Part shown: positions 35,022 to 46,834 of the stretch, one piece after another
Layout of the letters: every line of letters begins with the position of its first letter
Position numbering within the stretch: position 1 is the first letter of the stretch
Origin: Elephas maximus indicus
Taxonomy: Eukaryota > Chordata > Mammalia > Proboscidea > Elephantidae
Reading direction: 5' to 3'
Length of the DNA: 64,000 nt
Assembly (NCBI RefSeq): GCF_024166365.1
Contig: NC_064823.1
Span: 3,776,924 to 3,840,923, forward strand
The notes under the pieces: model-generated
The model's input: only the letters and a program-made list of their open reading frames with translations
What the model was told of the DNA's origin: nothing
The model's database searches: none
Program-made: the position numbers and the translations under genes

Positions 35022-35215
35022 AGGAGTCCCTGAGTGGTGCAAAGGGTTAAGCGCTTGACTACAACAGAAAGGTTGGTGGTTCAGACCCACCCAGATGCAC
35101 ACTGGAAGAAAGGCCTGGTGATCTTTCCAAAAGGTCACAGCCTTAGGAACACTACAGAGCAGTTCTTCTCCACACATGTGGGGTCATCAACAGGCAGCAG
35201 CTGATAACTGGACTC
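35022..35215 (+). mobile_element. AfroSINE, older subtype
   Basis: Head GGAGTCCCTGAGTGGTGC, body GAAAGGCCTGGTGATC. Diverged end. Confidence 0.8.
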
Positions 35216-35639
35216 AGAACCTGACTCTATCCAGGTCAATAACAGTCCACACTAGAAATCTGGACTTGGGACCGACAGTTTTCTTTGGATGCCTGCAGCA
35301 TCCAAGTTGGGAAGCAATGATCATGTTTTCAACCAAGTGAACTAGAAAAGTGAAGGAATCCAGATATAAGAGAGAGAAAGACTAAGACATGTAGAGCTGA
35401 GCCCACAGTTAAGAATTTTGAGTGTTCAATTTCAGCTCTTCTTTGAGTTCAGCGACATTCTTGTCCTGGAGTCCCACGAGACAAGTCAGACTCCTCACAA
35501 AAAATTCTCCCTTTTAGGCTGGTTCAAACTGAGTTCTAACATCTGCCCCCAAGTCAGTCCTAACCCAACGGCATATGACTTGGCAGTGTAACAGCCACCT
35601 TGCTCGCTGCATTTCCCAGTATTCTCACCACACCTCCAC
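35216..35639. other. Unassigned
   Basis: Nothing recognised. Confidence 0.4.
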
Positions 35640-35831
35640 TCCACCAGACACCCACACCAGTCTATTAACCATTCCCTCCAAATCCGGTTCTACCTTTGAG
35701 CCTTTGCTGTGCGTTCACCTGAGATGCCTGTCCCTCTCTTTTTGACACGAAGGATACCTACACACCTACCTTAAGACACAGCATAAACGTCTACTCCATC
35801 ATGAGACCTTTCTGATAGCTACCTTTCCCCT

Positions 35832-37179
35832 AAGCTGAGCAAATCATCCAAGAAGCTGGACTATATGAAGAACAGGACATTTAAGGACTGGAGGAAGACT
35901 CACTAACAACCTTCATTATGCAGATGACACAACCTTGCTTACTGAAAGTGAAGAGGACTTGAAGCGCTTACTGATGATCAAAGACTACAGCCTTTTTAGT
36001 TGGTGCCTGGCTACCACCACTGACTGCTCTGACAGGGATCACAATAGAGGCTGCAGAAAAACGCTGAACAAAATTCTAACTCACAAAAAAAAAAAAGACC
36101 GGACTTACTGGTCTGACAGAGACTGGAGAAACCCTGAGAGTATGACCCCCAGACACCCTTTTAGCTCAGTAATGTAGTCACTCCTGAGGTTCACCCTTCA
36201 GCCAAAGATCAGACAGGCCTATAAAACAAAACGAGAGTAAATGGACACACCAGCCCAGAGGCAAGGAGAAGACGGCAGGAGGGGACAGGAAAGCTGGTAA
36301 TGGGGAACTCAAGGTCCAATGGGGAGAGTGTTGACATGTCGTGGGGTTGGCAACCAATGTCACAAAACAGTATGTGTACTAATTGTTTAATGAGAAGCTA
36401 GTTTGTTCTGTAAACCTTCATCTAAAGTACAATTAAAAAAGAAAAGATAAAACAGATTTAAAAAAACATAGACTACAGTCTTCAGTATGGATCACACCTC
36501 AACATAAAAAAACAAAAATCCTCACAACTGCACCAGTAAGCAACATTATGATAAAAAGAGAAAATACTGACGTCATCAAGGATTTCATTTTACTTGGATC
36601 CACAATCAACGCCCATGAAAGCAGCAGTCAAGAAACCAAACAACGTACCGCATTGGGCAAATCGGCTGCAAAAGACCTCTTTAGAGTATTAAAAAACAAA
36701 GGTGTCATTTGAGAACTAAGGTGCACCTGACCCAAGCCATGGTATTTTCAATTGCCTCATATTCATGTGAAAGCTGGACAATAAATAAGGAAGACCAAAG
36801 AAAAATTGATGCTTTTGAATTATGGTGTTAGCAAAGAACATACCATGGGCTGCCAGAAGAATGAACACATCTGCCTTGGAAGCAGTACAGCCAGAATGCT
36901 CCTGAGAAATCAGAATGGCGAGACTTCATCTCACGTACTTTGGTCATGTTATCAGGAGGGAATAATCCCTGGAGAAGAACTACATGCTTGGTAAAGTAGA
37001 GGGACAGCAAAAAAAGAGGAAGACCCTTGATGAGATGGACTGACACAGTAGCTGCAACAATGGGCTCAAACATAGCAAGGATTTTGAGGATGGTGCAGGA
37101 CCGGGCAACATTTTGTTCTGTTGTACACAGGGTTGCTATGAGCTAGGAACCAACTCAACGGCACCTAACAACAACAACC
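35832..37179 (+). mobile_element. BovB/RTE-type LINE 3' half, inserted in an L2, itself split by an L1
   Basis: Begins in the reverse transcriptase just before YADD (TATGCAGATGACACAACC at about 35918) and runs to the ACCTAACAACAACAACC tail. Flanking repeats ACCTTTCCCCT (35821-35831) and ACCTCTCCCCT (37180-37190) mark a genuine 5'-truncated insertion. L2 sequence continues on both sides. An L1 3' end sits at 35995-36469. Confidence 0.9.
35995..36469 (+). mobile_element. L1 LINE 3' UTR inserted in the RTE LINE
   Basis: Contains the lineage L1 3' end motifs GTTGACATGTCGTGGGG and CTAGTTTGTTCTGTAAACC, with an A-rich tail. The 13-bp duplication AGACTACAGYCTT flanks it (35982-35994 and 36470-36482). 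Confidence 0.9.
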
Positions 37180-37400
37180 ACCTCTCCCCTGTATGCAAGC
37201 CCAAAGATTACTCCATTCTCTGTGCTATTGCCCTTTGTATATGCCTCTTTGATTACATTTGCCACATTATATTGTAAAATCCCTATTTGTTTTCACACTT
37301 TTCTTCAAGAAGTCTTATTAATCTATGTTAGCTCCCCTAACAAAATTGGAGAACACATTGAAGGTACTTGATAAATATTTGATAAATTTATTCCAGCAAA

Positions 37401-37674
37401 TGAAGTGAATTAGCCCTTATCACACAGGCTCTAGCAAGTTTGCCCCCAACAAGACTGGACCAGCTTATTTTCTTAATATCCAATTAAGAAAGCAGTCTTT
37501 CATGAATAATGTAATTTTGTGTTTGAACAGAAGAGTAACTATATGTGAAATAAATTGACCATGAGAAGCAGTATTAGCTGAGTAGGCCCAAAAGCCTCAA
37601 TTCACATTCTTGCAAAGGGCCTGAGGCAGTAATATAAACATAGAAATTGCAGTTTTATGTCTGTGCCATATTTC
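37401..37674. other. Unassigned
   Basis: Nothing recognised between the L2 and the next RTE LINE. Confidence 0.35.
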
Positions 37675-38935
37675 CTTCCTCATATGCGAGTTCAAGCTGA
37701 CGCTTAAGAAAATTACAACAAGCCCACAAGAACCAAAATACAACCTTGAGTATATCCCACCTAAATTTAGAGACCATCTCAGAACAGATTTGATGGATTG
37801 AATACTAATGACTGAAGACCAGAGGATGACATCAAGGACATTATACATGAAGAAAGCAAGAGGTTATTAAAAAGACAGGAAAGAAAGAAAAGACCTAAAT
37901 GGATGTCAGAAGACTCTGAAACTTGATCTTGAACACAGAGTAGCTAAAGTGAACGGAAGAAGTGATGAAGTAAAAGAGCTGACCAGAAGATTTCAAAGGG
38001 TGGTCAGAGAAGACAAAAGTATTAAAATGAAACGTGCAAAGACCTGGAGTTAGAAAATCAAAAGGGAAAAAGATACTCAGCACTCCTCAAGCTGAAAGAA
38101 TTGAAGAAAAAATTCAATCCGCAAATAGCAAGATTGAAGGATTCTATGGGGAAAGTATTAAATGACGCAGGAAGCATCAAAAGATGGAAGAAATACACAG
38201 AGTCACTGTACCATGAAGAACTGGTTGTTGTCCAACCATTTCAGCAGGAAGCATATGATCAAGAACCAATGGTATTAAAGGAAGACGTCCAAGCTCCACT
38301 GAAGGCACCGGTGAAAAACAAGGCTCCAGGAACTGACCGAATACCATTTGAGATGTTTCAGCAAACAGATGCAGCACTGGAGAGGCTCACTTATGTATGC
38401 CAAGAAATCTGGAAGACAGCTACCTGGCCAACCAACTGGAACAGATCCATATTTGTGCCCATTCCAAAGAAAGGTGATCTATCAGAATGCAGAAATTATC
38501 AAACAATATCCTTAATATCACACACGACAAAATTTTGCTGAAGACCATTCAAGAGCAGTTGCAACAGTACACTGACAGGGAACTGCCAGAAGTTCAAGCC
38601 GGATTCAGAAGAAGATGTGGAACAAGGAATATCATTGCTGATGTCAGATGGATCTTGGCTAAAAGCAAAGAATACCAGAAAGACGTTTACCTGTGTTTTA
38701 CTGACTATGCAAAGGCATTCAACTGTGTGGATCATAACAAATTATGGATCACATTTCGAAGAATGGGAATTTTTTTTGTGCTCATGATGAACCTGTACAT
38801 AGACCAAGACGCAACTGTTGAAACAGAACACAGGGATACTACTGCGTGGTTTAAGTCAGGAAAGATGTCAAGGTTGCATCCTTTCACCATACTTACTTAA
38901 TCTGTACGCTGAGCAAATAATCCAAGAAGCTGGAC
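37675..38935 (+). mobile_element. BovB/RTE-type LINE, 5' and 3' truncated
   Basis: Covers the end of the endonuclease region, the linker and the first half of the reverse transcriptase, in shifted frames. Codons 38101-38541 (139 nt past the linker) and 38487-38900 carry the TDYAKAFNCVDH motif. It stops abruptly at 38935 before the YADD box, with no RTE tail. That is unusual, because LINEs normally lose their 5' end. It abuts the putative 3' end of RAB33B. Confidence 0.88.
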
Positions 38936-38972
38936 ATATTTCCTTCTCTCTTTTCTCATACATTTCATGGCA

Positions 38973-38978
38973 TTTATT
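38973..38978 (-). promoter_or_regulatory. Candidate distal poly(A) signal AATAAA for RAB33B
   Basis: AATAAA on the minus strand about 3.35 kb after the RAB33B stop, just before the truncated RTE LINE begins. If used, the 3' UTR would be about 3.4 kb. Confidence 0.3.
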
Positions 38979-40604
38979 CTACTAAATTCTTTTACTTCTA
39001 AACAGATGTCAACCACTCTTGTAGTATCTGCCATTTGCACTGAGGTGTTCTTACAAAACTGGACCATTCAGCAACACACACACACAAAAGCTGCCTTATC
39101 AGCTAATTTCAATCATTCCGTTTGTTTTAGGCTGTTTGCTTTTCTTGACATGTTCTTTAACCCCAAACGTATAAAGGAAAATAACTCCCAATGGGATAGT
39201 TTTTGTTTTTTGATGTATGACATATTATTACCTGAAATCCGGGGGGAGTGGGGGGGGGATTATTTTATACTCAACCCAATGACCAAATGAAGGAAATAAA
39301 ACACAATTTCTTTGTGACAAAGCTATTTTACTGAACTTCATGGAGGAAATGTTACAGTGACACAATTCCAAAACAAAATTATTTGACTTTACTTTGGATT
39401 TCGTAAGGAAACATATGGAAACATGTATTAGCAATATACTTTCCATAAATTTTTATCATTAATAGCTAACTACATTAGATTCTAGATTAGGTTCCTTTGG
39501 TGCTCTCAAGTTGACACTTTTCTAAAACACATCTGATGTTGTCAGTTAATGAGCATATTTAAAATAAATGCACACAGGTTTGCCAAATGTGTGGTCTGTG
39601 CTTAGAAGTTTACAGTTAGTTGTTAGATAGCCACCATTTTGGAAGTGATTTCTCAATAGTCAATGAAGTATTTTATAAATATTTTGGAAAATATCTAAAA
39701 GCTTTATCCCCATTCAATTGATAGGTTCTTTTTATCTTAATATAAGCATACATACAAAAAAATTAAAATAATACATTGTTACAAATGAGATATAAATCTT
39801 TTTAAATATACAGTAAGGTGAAAAAATAAGTCCTTTCATGGAACTATGAAGTATATTTACTACTGACTTCTCACAAAAAGAACTGAAGTTAAATTACTAT
39901 TTTTCAAACCATTAATATCAGCACTGAAAAACATAAATGTGCTTGAAACATTTGTAAACTTTCTCCCTCCATTTTAGAAAATGTTTTGGAAAGCAATAAA
40001 AAAATTCCCTTCTTTAAAAACCCATTACACCCACCACAATGTTCACAGCTGTCATTGTTTTGCTATAAAAATAGTTACAAATGAATGTTAATTTAAAAAG
40101 AGAAAGTCCAACAATTTTAATTCTAGCATGCTTAATAAAAATGGATTAATCTCCCTAAACTCAAATAAAGCCAATTTGTTTTCCCATGAGCTCTAATATT
40201 TAACACTGAATGATTATTTCCTGTAATCATTACTTTAAATTGGTTCAGTTAATAGAATTATCTTGTTTTATAATTAAACTATCCTGAAAGTACCACCATG
40301 ATGATTAAACAAAAGTCCCAAACAAGTTTACATATTTAACTGGTTTTTCACATTCTAAAAATATTGTTTAAGTACAATCATCTTTTAACTTAATTTCCTC
40401 TAAAATTATCGAGGACAGCAATCTGTTAGAATTATTGAATGTACACACTTCAGTTCAAGTTCATGGCTCACATTCCATTTATGTAATAGCTGCTTTTACA
40501 AGCTTTTTTTGTGTGTGTGTGCAAAATTTTAAATTCAAAATAAAAGTACTTAAGGTAAAACTTTTCTTGAAATATTCTTTCCATCATTGAGGGATATTTC
40601 AATA

Positions 40605-40610
40605 TTTATT
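40605..40610 (-). promoter_or_regulatory. Candidate poly(A) signal AATAAA for RAB33B
   Basis: The plus strand reads TTTATT here, which is AATAAA in the sense of RAB33B, about 1.7 kb after the stop codon. A second candidate is at 38973-38978. Choosing between them needs transcript data. Confidence 0.3.
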
Positions 40611-40671
40611 ATTCATACTAAGGAACAGCTTGCTGTGACCATACAATTTAAAGAATTTTTAAATCAGTGTA

Positions 40672-41281
40672 CAGTCATGCATTGCTTAACATCCATGATA
40701 TGTTCTGTGAAATAGGACATTATGAGATTTGGATGTTGTGTGATCACCATATTATATACAGGCAGTCCCCGAATTACAAACAAGTTCCACCCCTAAGTAT
40801 GTCTTTAAATCAAATTTGTACGTACACTGGAACCGTTAGGGACGGTTCATGTCTAACGTCAGTCTGTCAAATGTTTGTCTTTGTATATAGTATATAGTGT
40901 GCCTTTCTATGCATAAAAACATTAAAGAAAAACTTCCAGATAGGCTAAAACAGCACCTGTTTGTTATCATGAACCATTGTATGCACCTTGAATTTTTAAT
41001 ATAATAGGCTTTATGGGGGTTTGTTCATAACTACAGGTTGTATATACGTTGGATGTTTTTAACCCAGGGACTGCCTTACTTAGCAAAGCTGTATGGGATA
41101 CCGGAGCGCACCTGTATTGACTAAATAGCTACCGGGAAGCTGTGGTGTTTGCCGCGTCCAGTGGCGTTTGCTATGTCCTGTTCTCCGACCTGGATTTCTG
41201 AACTCTGTCATAACCTTATGGGACCACAGGTGTGTATGTGGTCAGACACTGCCTGAATGAATGTTACGTGGTGCGTGACTG
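40672..41281. mobile_element. TcMar-Tigger-type MITE, split by another MITE
   Basis: The outer ends are CAGTCATGCATTGCTTAAC at the left and GTGGTGCGTGACTG at the right, which are roughly inverted repeats. They are flanked by TA on both sides (40670-40671 and 41282-41283), the TcMar target. The element body is interrupted by a second MITE at 40759-41077. Family knowledge suggests a Tigger-related non-autonomous element. The exact family name is uncertain. Confidence 0.7.
40759..41077. mobile_element. TcMar-type MITE inserted inside another MITE
   Basis: It starts CAGGCAGTCCCCGAATTAC and ends GGGACTGCCT, which are inverted termini, and has TA at both edges (40757-40758, 41077-41078). It sits within the older MITE 40672-41281, so it inserted later. 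Both lie in the RAB33B 3' UTR. Confidence 0.7.
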
Positions 41282-42334
41282 TACTATAACACAATACACG
41301 ACTGGAGAAATACAGGCAGACGCACAGCAATGAGAGCTACGCCCTCAGAGCTACAATCCAAATGGAAGTTGATGAGTTGTTAGTTCAGTTTTTCGTCATT
41401 AAATAAATTGATTGAGGTGGGAGTAGGGAGCAAGGAGAGAAAGAGAACAAGAGCTACTATTCCAGATATACAGCCTGAAATGACTCAAAGCTAAAAAAAA
41501 AAAAAATGTCTCCTATGGTAGCCAGGAACCACATTTACCTATTATCCCCAAGTTATAACTCTTCAAATGCTTTCAATTAGTTTTTCATTGTTTAAAGATG
41601 CCAAAATAAAATATAAAGCACCTAATTATGTCACTTCATTTACTTTAAAATCTGACTTATTTCTGCATATTTTAATAGAATTTAATAAGAATTTAAATTA
41701 CTCTTTTTAAAATAACAATGATTTCTATAGAACTAATTGATAATGATTAGAAATATCAAGAATCTAGAACTGTTGAACAAGTCATTTTTTCGGTACTGAG
41801 AACCAGAAAACATTCTGTTCCTTCTCTCACTGGTACTAAAGTCTTGGCTCTAAAATGTGCTAATAATAATGTAACAAAACATTAGTAATATAAAATAAAG
41901 AACTCTGTGGGGAGAGGCAAATACTAGTTTTTTTCCTACTGAGAACACCCTCCATTCAAAAGGCATATCAGTAGGTATATACTATATTCTTTATATTTTT
42001 TCAATCCCAGGAATACAGGACTGAACAGCTGCTGAGTCTTATAATCCCATCACATTCTCTCTCATCTGAAGGCTCCTTCACTGGGCTCTCAATGAAAAGA
42101 TACGCTGAGTCATCCCACCTTTGCTTCATTTGAACCTCACATCAAAACCAACTCTTTCCTTGTGTTGTCACAGCAACAAACTTAATACGAAGTACAAAAG
42201 TAAGCATGACAATGATAAACAGCAAGGTGCCAGGATGATCCCATATATCTGCAATCAAATCTTATGGCTTATCACTGTCATACTTCCAAAATATTTCTTT
42301 ACTCAAAATTAGATAGCATCACAAAGACTGTTAT

Positions 42335-42775
42335 TTAGCACCAGCATGTCACTGCAGGCTTTGGTTCAGCCTTCAGGATAATTCCACTATCAGGGGGTTG
42401 GCTAAGCATTAATGGTTTGTGGCTCTTAAGCTTATGAGCCAAGGTCATAAATATAGCTTCCACGTGGTCATTATCATTGGGGTTTTTAGCGGAGGTTTCA
42501 AACAAAGGCATACTGTGTGTGTCAGCAAATTTTTGTGCCAAGTCTGTGGGCACCTGAATGGCATTTCTCAAGTCACATTTATTTCCAACGAGAATCCGCG
42601 GTATATCATTGGCTAACAAATGTTGCTTGCATTCTTCTATCCAAGACGGCAGACTATGAAAACTAGCCACGTTGGTCATGTCATATACGAAGACAACGGC
42701 ATGAACATTTCGGTAATAGTGCTGTACCATGCTCTTTCTGAATCGTTCTTGTCCTGCCGTGTCCCACAACTGGAT
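42335..42775 (-). CDS. RAB33B: RAB33B, last coding exon (exon 2): Golgi/autophagy Rab GTPase, partial
   Basis: This exon encodes the last 146 residues of RAB33B. RAB33B is a small GTPase of the medial Golgi. It works in retrograde Golgi-to-ER transport and binds ATG16L1 in autophagosome formation. On the minus strand the exon follows a TTTTCAG acceptor (AG at 42776-42777) and opens with [10 protein letters not shown], the G3/switch II motif. If the missing exon 1 supplies 83 residues, as in human, the switch glutamine falls at residue 92. NKCDL (G4) is then at 148-152, ETSAK (G5) at 176-180, and the protein ends Cys-Trp-Cys (double geranylgeranylation) at 229, the usual length. The TAA stop is at 42335-42337. 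Reading continues open upstream of the acceptor to an ATG at 42805, but that stretch is intronic. There is no frameshift, and the exon boundary excludes a processed copy. Exon 1 with the P-loop is not in the window. Confidence 0.97.
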   Translation of the reverse strand: MQLWDTAGQERFRKSMVQHYYRNVHAVVFVYDMTNVASFHSLPSWIEECKQHLLANDIPRILVGNKCDLRNAIQVPTDLAQKFADTHSMPLFETSAKNPNDNDHVEAIFMTLAHKLKSHKPLMLSQPPDSGIILKAEPKPAVTCWC

Positions 42776-42954
42776 CTGAAAATGGAAAAAAACAGAAAAT
42801 TTCATTCATTCCAACTACACATATTGAGAAATTTGATTACCTCTGCATGATCTTTAGTATTTCTTTATTTAAAATACTTTGATCACTCCCTTCCATCATG
42901 CCTTTTCAGTGTTATCTGTAGACTCCAGGCTTTATGACACTAGTTTTTGTTGCT

Positions 42955-43153
42955 GTTGTTGTGAGTTGTCAAGTCGATGCTGACTCATAGTGACCCTATA
43001 TGACAGAACAGAACTGCCCCATAGAGTTTCCTAAGCTGTAACCTTTATGATGTATCGCCTGGTCTTTTGTTCTGCAGAGCCACTGGTGACTTCAAACCAC
43101 CTACCTCTCAGTTATCAGCCAAGTACTTACCATTGTGCCACCAGGGCTCCTTG
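42955..43153 (-). mobile_element. AfroSINE, long variant, in RAB33B intron 1
   Basis: Antisense with the long middle (GTTTCCTAAGCTGTAACC). About 180 bases from the exon 2 acceptor, in the gene's own orientation. Confidence 0.88.
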
Positions 43154-43257
43154 ATACTAATCTAGTTACCTCATAATGGAGTCATAATGGAAGTATAGGA
43201 ACAAATACTTCGACTTAGTATTTGCTAAATTTCAGTAAATCAAATTTGTTGGGATAA

Positions 43258-43855
43258 AATTATCTCCCAAGACAGAAAGGGCCACATGAACCAGAGACTA
43301 CATCATCCTGAGACCAGAAGAACTAGATGGTGCCCGGCTACAACCGATGACTGCCCTGATAGGGAACACGACAGAGAACCCCTGAGGGAACAGGAGAGCA
43401 GTGGGATGCAGACCCCAAATTCTCATTAAGACCAGACTTAATGGTCTGACTGAGACTAGAAGGACCCTGGTGGTCATGGTCCCCAGACCTTCTGTTGCCC
43501 CAGGACAGGAACCATTCCCGAGGCCAACTCTTCAGACATGGACTGGACCGGACAATGGGTTGGAGAGGGATACTGGTGAGGAGTGAGTTTCTTGGATCAG
43601 GTGGACACTTGAGACTATGTTGGCATCTCCTGCCTGGAGGGAAGATGAGAGGGTGGAGGGGGTTAGAAGCTGGCGAAATGGACATGGAAAGAGAGAGTGG
43701 AGGGAGAGAGCCGGCTCTCTCATTAGGGGGAGAGTAATTGGGAGTGTGTAGCAAAGTGTATATTGGTTTTTGTGTGAGAGACTGACTTGATTTGTAAACT
43801 TTCACTTAAAGCACAATAAAAATTATAATAAATAAATAAATAAGCAAAAAAAAAG
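43258..43855 (+). mobile_element. L1 LINE 3' UTR, different subfamily
   Basis: Shares GGTGCCCGGCTACAACC and the G-rich middle with the other L1 ends but closes GACTTGATTTGTAAACTTTC, AATAAAAATTATAATAAATA and an A-tail. Antisense to RAB33B. Confidence 0.8.
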
Positions 43856-43877
43856 AAGAAGAAGTAAAAGGCAAACC

Positions 43878-44085
43878 AGAGAGTTCTGGGTGGTGCGAAC
43901 AGTTAACACACTCGGCTTGTTGCCAAAGGGTTGGAGGTTTGAGTCCACACAGAGGCTCCTTGGAAAAAAGGCCTGTCTATCTACTTCCAAAACATCGCCC
44001 ACTGACTGAAAACCCTATGACGCGTAATCCTGCTGTGACACACATGGAGTCCACATGAGCAGGAATCAGCTACATGGCGACTTGT
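43878..44085 (+). mobile_element. AfroSINE, older subtype
   Basis: Head AGAGTTCTGGGTGGTGCG, body AAAGGCCTGTCTATCTAC. Confidence 0.8.
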
Positions 44086-45146
44086 TAAAGTCAAACCGCC
44101 TGTCTTAGGGAGTCTGTACTGTAGCTTGAAACAGCAAGCGAAGAAGACAAAAATATAAACCACTAATTAAGTTCTCTCTAGAACAAAGTATAAACTTTAT
44201 GAAAAGTGCTCAAGAATGCACAGCAAAAGAGAATCACTGTTCAGTAAGGTTGGTCAGGGGAAACTTTGTGGAGGAATACCTTGAAGGGTGGAACTGAAGG
44301 AAGTAAAGAGTAATTTATTTGATGGCAAGGATATGGAGGATATTTGAAGTTCAGGGCACTGCCTGCCACTAGCCAACATGTGGATGAGGCATGAGTGTGG
44401 ATGTTCAGGGGATGGTGAGGAGTCAGCTCTGCTTTTCCCTCCCAGCTGCTTGAGTTGCAGGCAAACAGAAGGGGAAGCCTTCTCTGTCTGGAGAACCAAC
44501 TTCACCCACCCAAGCTGGAGAATTAACCCAGAATTAAGAGTAACAGCTGTAATCCCAGCAGAATTTAAAACCTATATAATACTATGGGATTTGGGGATTT
44601 GAATTGTTCAAAGTGAGTTAGGGTCTAGGAGCAAAGAGTTTAAACCCTTTCCTTTGTTAACTGAGTTATGTCATTTGAAATATATATACTGCATACACTG
44701 TTTTTTGAGATATATGTGTGTATGTGTATATATGTATGTATGTGTGATATCTATATAAATATCAATAAAAATATTTTTTAAAAAATGATTTTAAAAATGT
44801 TAGAGAAAAATATATGAGGATTTAACAAACATGTTGGATGTCTATAATTCCTGTGCATTTGGTTACTATATGTCCTTCTCTAGCTTTTACTAGTCTAATT
44901 TAAAAAATCTTAGACCTAAGACAGATGTTAAAAGCCATGAGGTCCAGCCCCAAACTCATATCCATGTACATTCTATGAAATTCAGGCTACTTTGAAAATT
45001 TCTTAAAATTAAAAAAAATCACTTACCTATCTTAAACATCTGCCCCAATAAAATTACTCCCATATCTCCTAGTGGAAATATGAGGGACTTGGGGCAAACG
45101 ACGTCTAAAGTTAAATATAAGTCATGTGTATTCTTTTAAAACACCC
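44086..45146. other. Intron, unassigned; short AT/TG-rich simple repeat
   Basis: Simple-sequence DNA at about 44700-44750 (TATGTGTGTATGTGTATATA). Otherwise nothing recognised. Confidence 0.45.
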
Positions 45147-45268
45147 TTTGTTTACTTCCTAAAAAACAGTTAACTCATGAGTGTACTAATTATAAAAAAA
45201 AAAGAAAAAAAAAAACACTTTTTTTTGTTTGTTTACTTCCTAAAAAACGGTTAACTCATGAGTGTACT
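45147..45268. repeat. 41-bp direct repeat around an A-rich segment
   Basis: Copies at 45147-45187 and 45228-45268 differ at one base. The 40 bases between are nearly all A, then T. Confidence 0.85.
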
Positions 45269-45689
45269 GACCACAGTAGAAAAGACTAGAGGCAGATTTG
45301 CTTAGATAAATTTGATTTGAAAGTCTTGTACTAAAATAGATATTCAGAGTATGAACTAGAAGTGTGACCTGGTGATTTCTCATAAAGCCATATGGAAGTA
45401 GAGCGAAATTGGTGGGGTTCTGTAGAAGGCCCAACAAGTAAGTAAGACAGAGAATACGAAGACATCCCAAGTGCTCGGAACATGCTGGTACACAGTAAGT
45501 GCTCAATTAAGACATAGTCATTTTTTAGTGTGATTAGAGATGGACATATTGATCATCATTGTCTTCCATGCTACTTTAATTTTAGTCTAATTTTTTCCCT
45601 TTTTTTTTTTGGTAGCTGTTTTTAGTCCAAATTTCTCCTTCCTCTTAATATCGTCCCTTTATTCCTAATTAACATAAACTTAATTTTGC
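45269..45689. other. Intron, unassigned
   Basis: A weak MIR-like end near 45470-45515. Nothing secure. Confidence 0.35.
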
Positions 45690-46830
45690 TCCAGGCAGAT
45701 GTATAAGATATTATAAAAAATTTGATTTCTGTATTTGGCAATGGATTATTAGATGTGATCCCAAATCATGGGCAACAAAGGAAAAAAAGCAGATAAACTG
45801 GACTTCATTAAAAAAAAAAAAAAAAATTTGTGCATCAAAAGATGTTATCCAGAAAGTAAAAAGACAATTTACAGAATATGAAAAACATTTAGAAATCACG
45901 TATCTGATGAGGGCTTAATGGTGGAAACATATAAAGAACTCCTACAACTCAACAACAAAAAGACAAACGACCCAGCCAAAAGTGGGCAAAGGACTTAAAC
46001 ATTTCTCCAAAGAAGAAATACAAATGGCCAAAAAGCACGTAAAAAGACACTCAAATTATTAGCCATTAGGTAAATAAGTATCAAAATGATGAGATACCAT
46101 TTCATACCCACTAGACTGGCTATTATTAAAAAAGAAAGAGAGAAAATAACCAGTGTGGGTAAGCATGTGGAGAGACTGAAACACTCATTCACTGCTGGTG
46201 GAAATGAAAAATGGCACAGCTGCTATGGTAAATACTGTAGTGGTTCCTCAAAAAGTTAAACACAGGGCTGTCATATGACCCAGCAATTTCACTCCTGTGT
46301 ATGTACCCAAAAGAACTGAAAGCAGGGACTCAAACAGATACTTGAACACCAATATTCACTGCAGCATTATTCGTCATAGCCAAAAGGTGAAAACGACCCA
46401 CGTATCCATCAACAGATAAATGGAGAAGCAAAGGTGGTATATCCATACAATGGAGTATTATTTAGCCATAAAGAGAAATGAAGTTGTGATACATGCTACC
46501 ACACAGACATTGAAAACATGCTAAATGAAATAAGCCACACCAATATTGAATGTTCCTACTTACATGAAATATCTAGAAAAGGCAAAGACAGAGACAGAAA
46601 GTAGATTAGTGGTTAACATGGGCTGGAGGGAAGGAAGCAATGGGAGTTAATGCTTAATGGATTCAGCGTTTCTGTATGGAGTAATAAAAACGTTTTGGAA
46701 ACAAATAGTAGTGATGATGGCATAACATTGTGAATATCACTAATGTGATTGAATTGTACATTTAAAAATTGTCAAAATGGCAATTTTTATGTTATATATA
46801 TTTTACCACAATTAAAAAAAAAAAAAAAAC
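45690..46830 (+). mobile_element. L1 LINE ORF2 3' end and 3' UTR
   Basis: ORF2 C-terminal phrases (AGTGGGCAAAGGACTTAAAC, AATGAGATAC-like, GACCCAGCAATTTCACTCC) then a 3' UTR ending in a poly-A tract at about 46814-46830. Confidence 0.85.
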
Positions 46831-46834
46831 AACT

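Larger units (their letters stand above)
35640..37400 (+). mobile_element. L2 LINE 3' region, host of the RTE insertion
   Basis: Left part ends at 35831 and right part resumes at about 37180 (TCTGTGCTATTGCCCTTTGT). Read together they follow the L2 3' end. Confidence 0.65.
38940..42334 (-). other. RAB33B: RAB33B 3' UTR (extent uncertain)
   Basis: Downstream of the stop codon is about 3.3 kb of AT-rich DNA with no SINE or LINE, unlike the flanks on either side. It contains only a nested pair of MITEs (40672-41281). This is what the terminal exon of a gene with a long 3' UTR looks like. Minus-strand AATAAA hexamers occur at 40605-40610 and 38973-38978, and ATTAAA variants are also present. I cannot tell which is used. 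The left limit is set by the broken RTE LINE that ends at about 38935. Confidence 0.55.
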
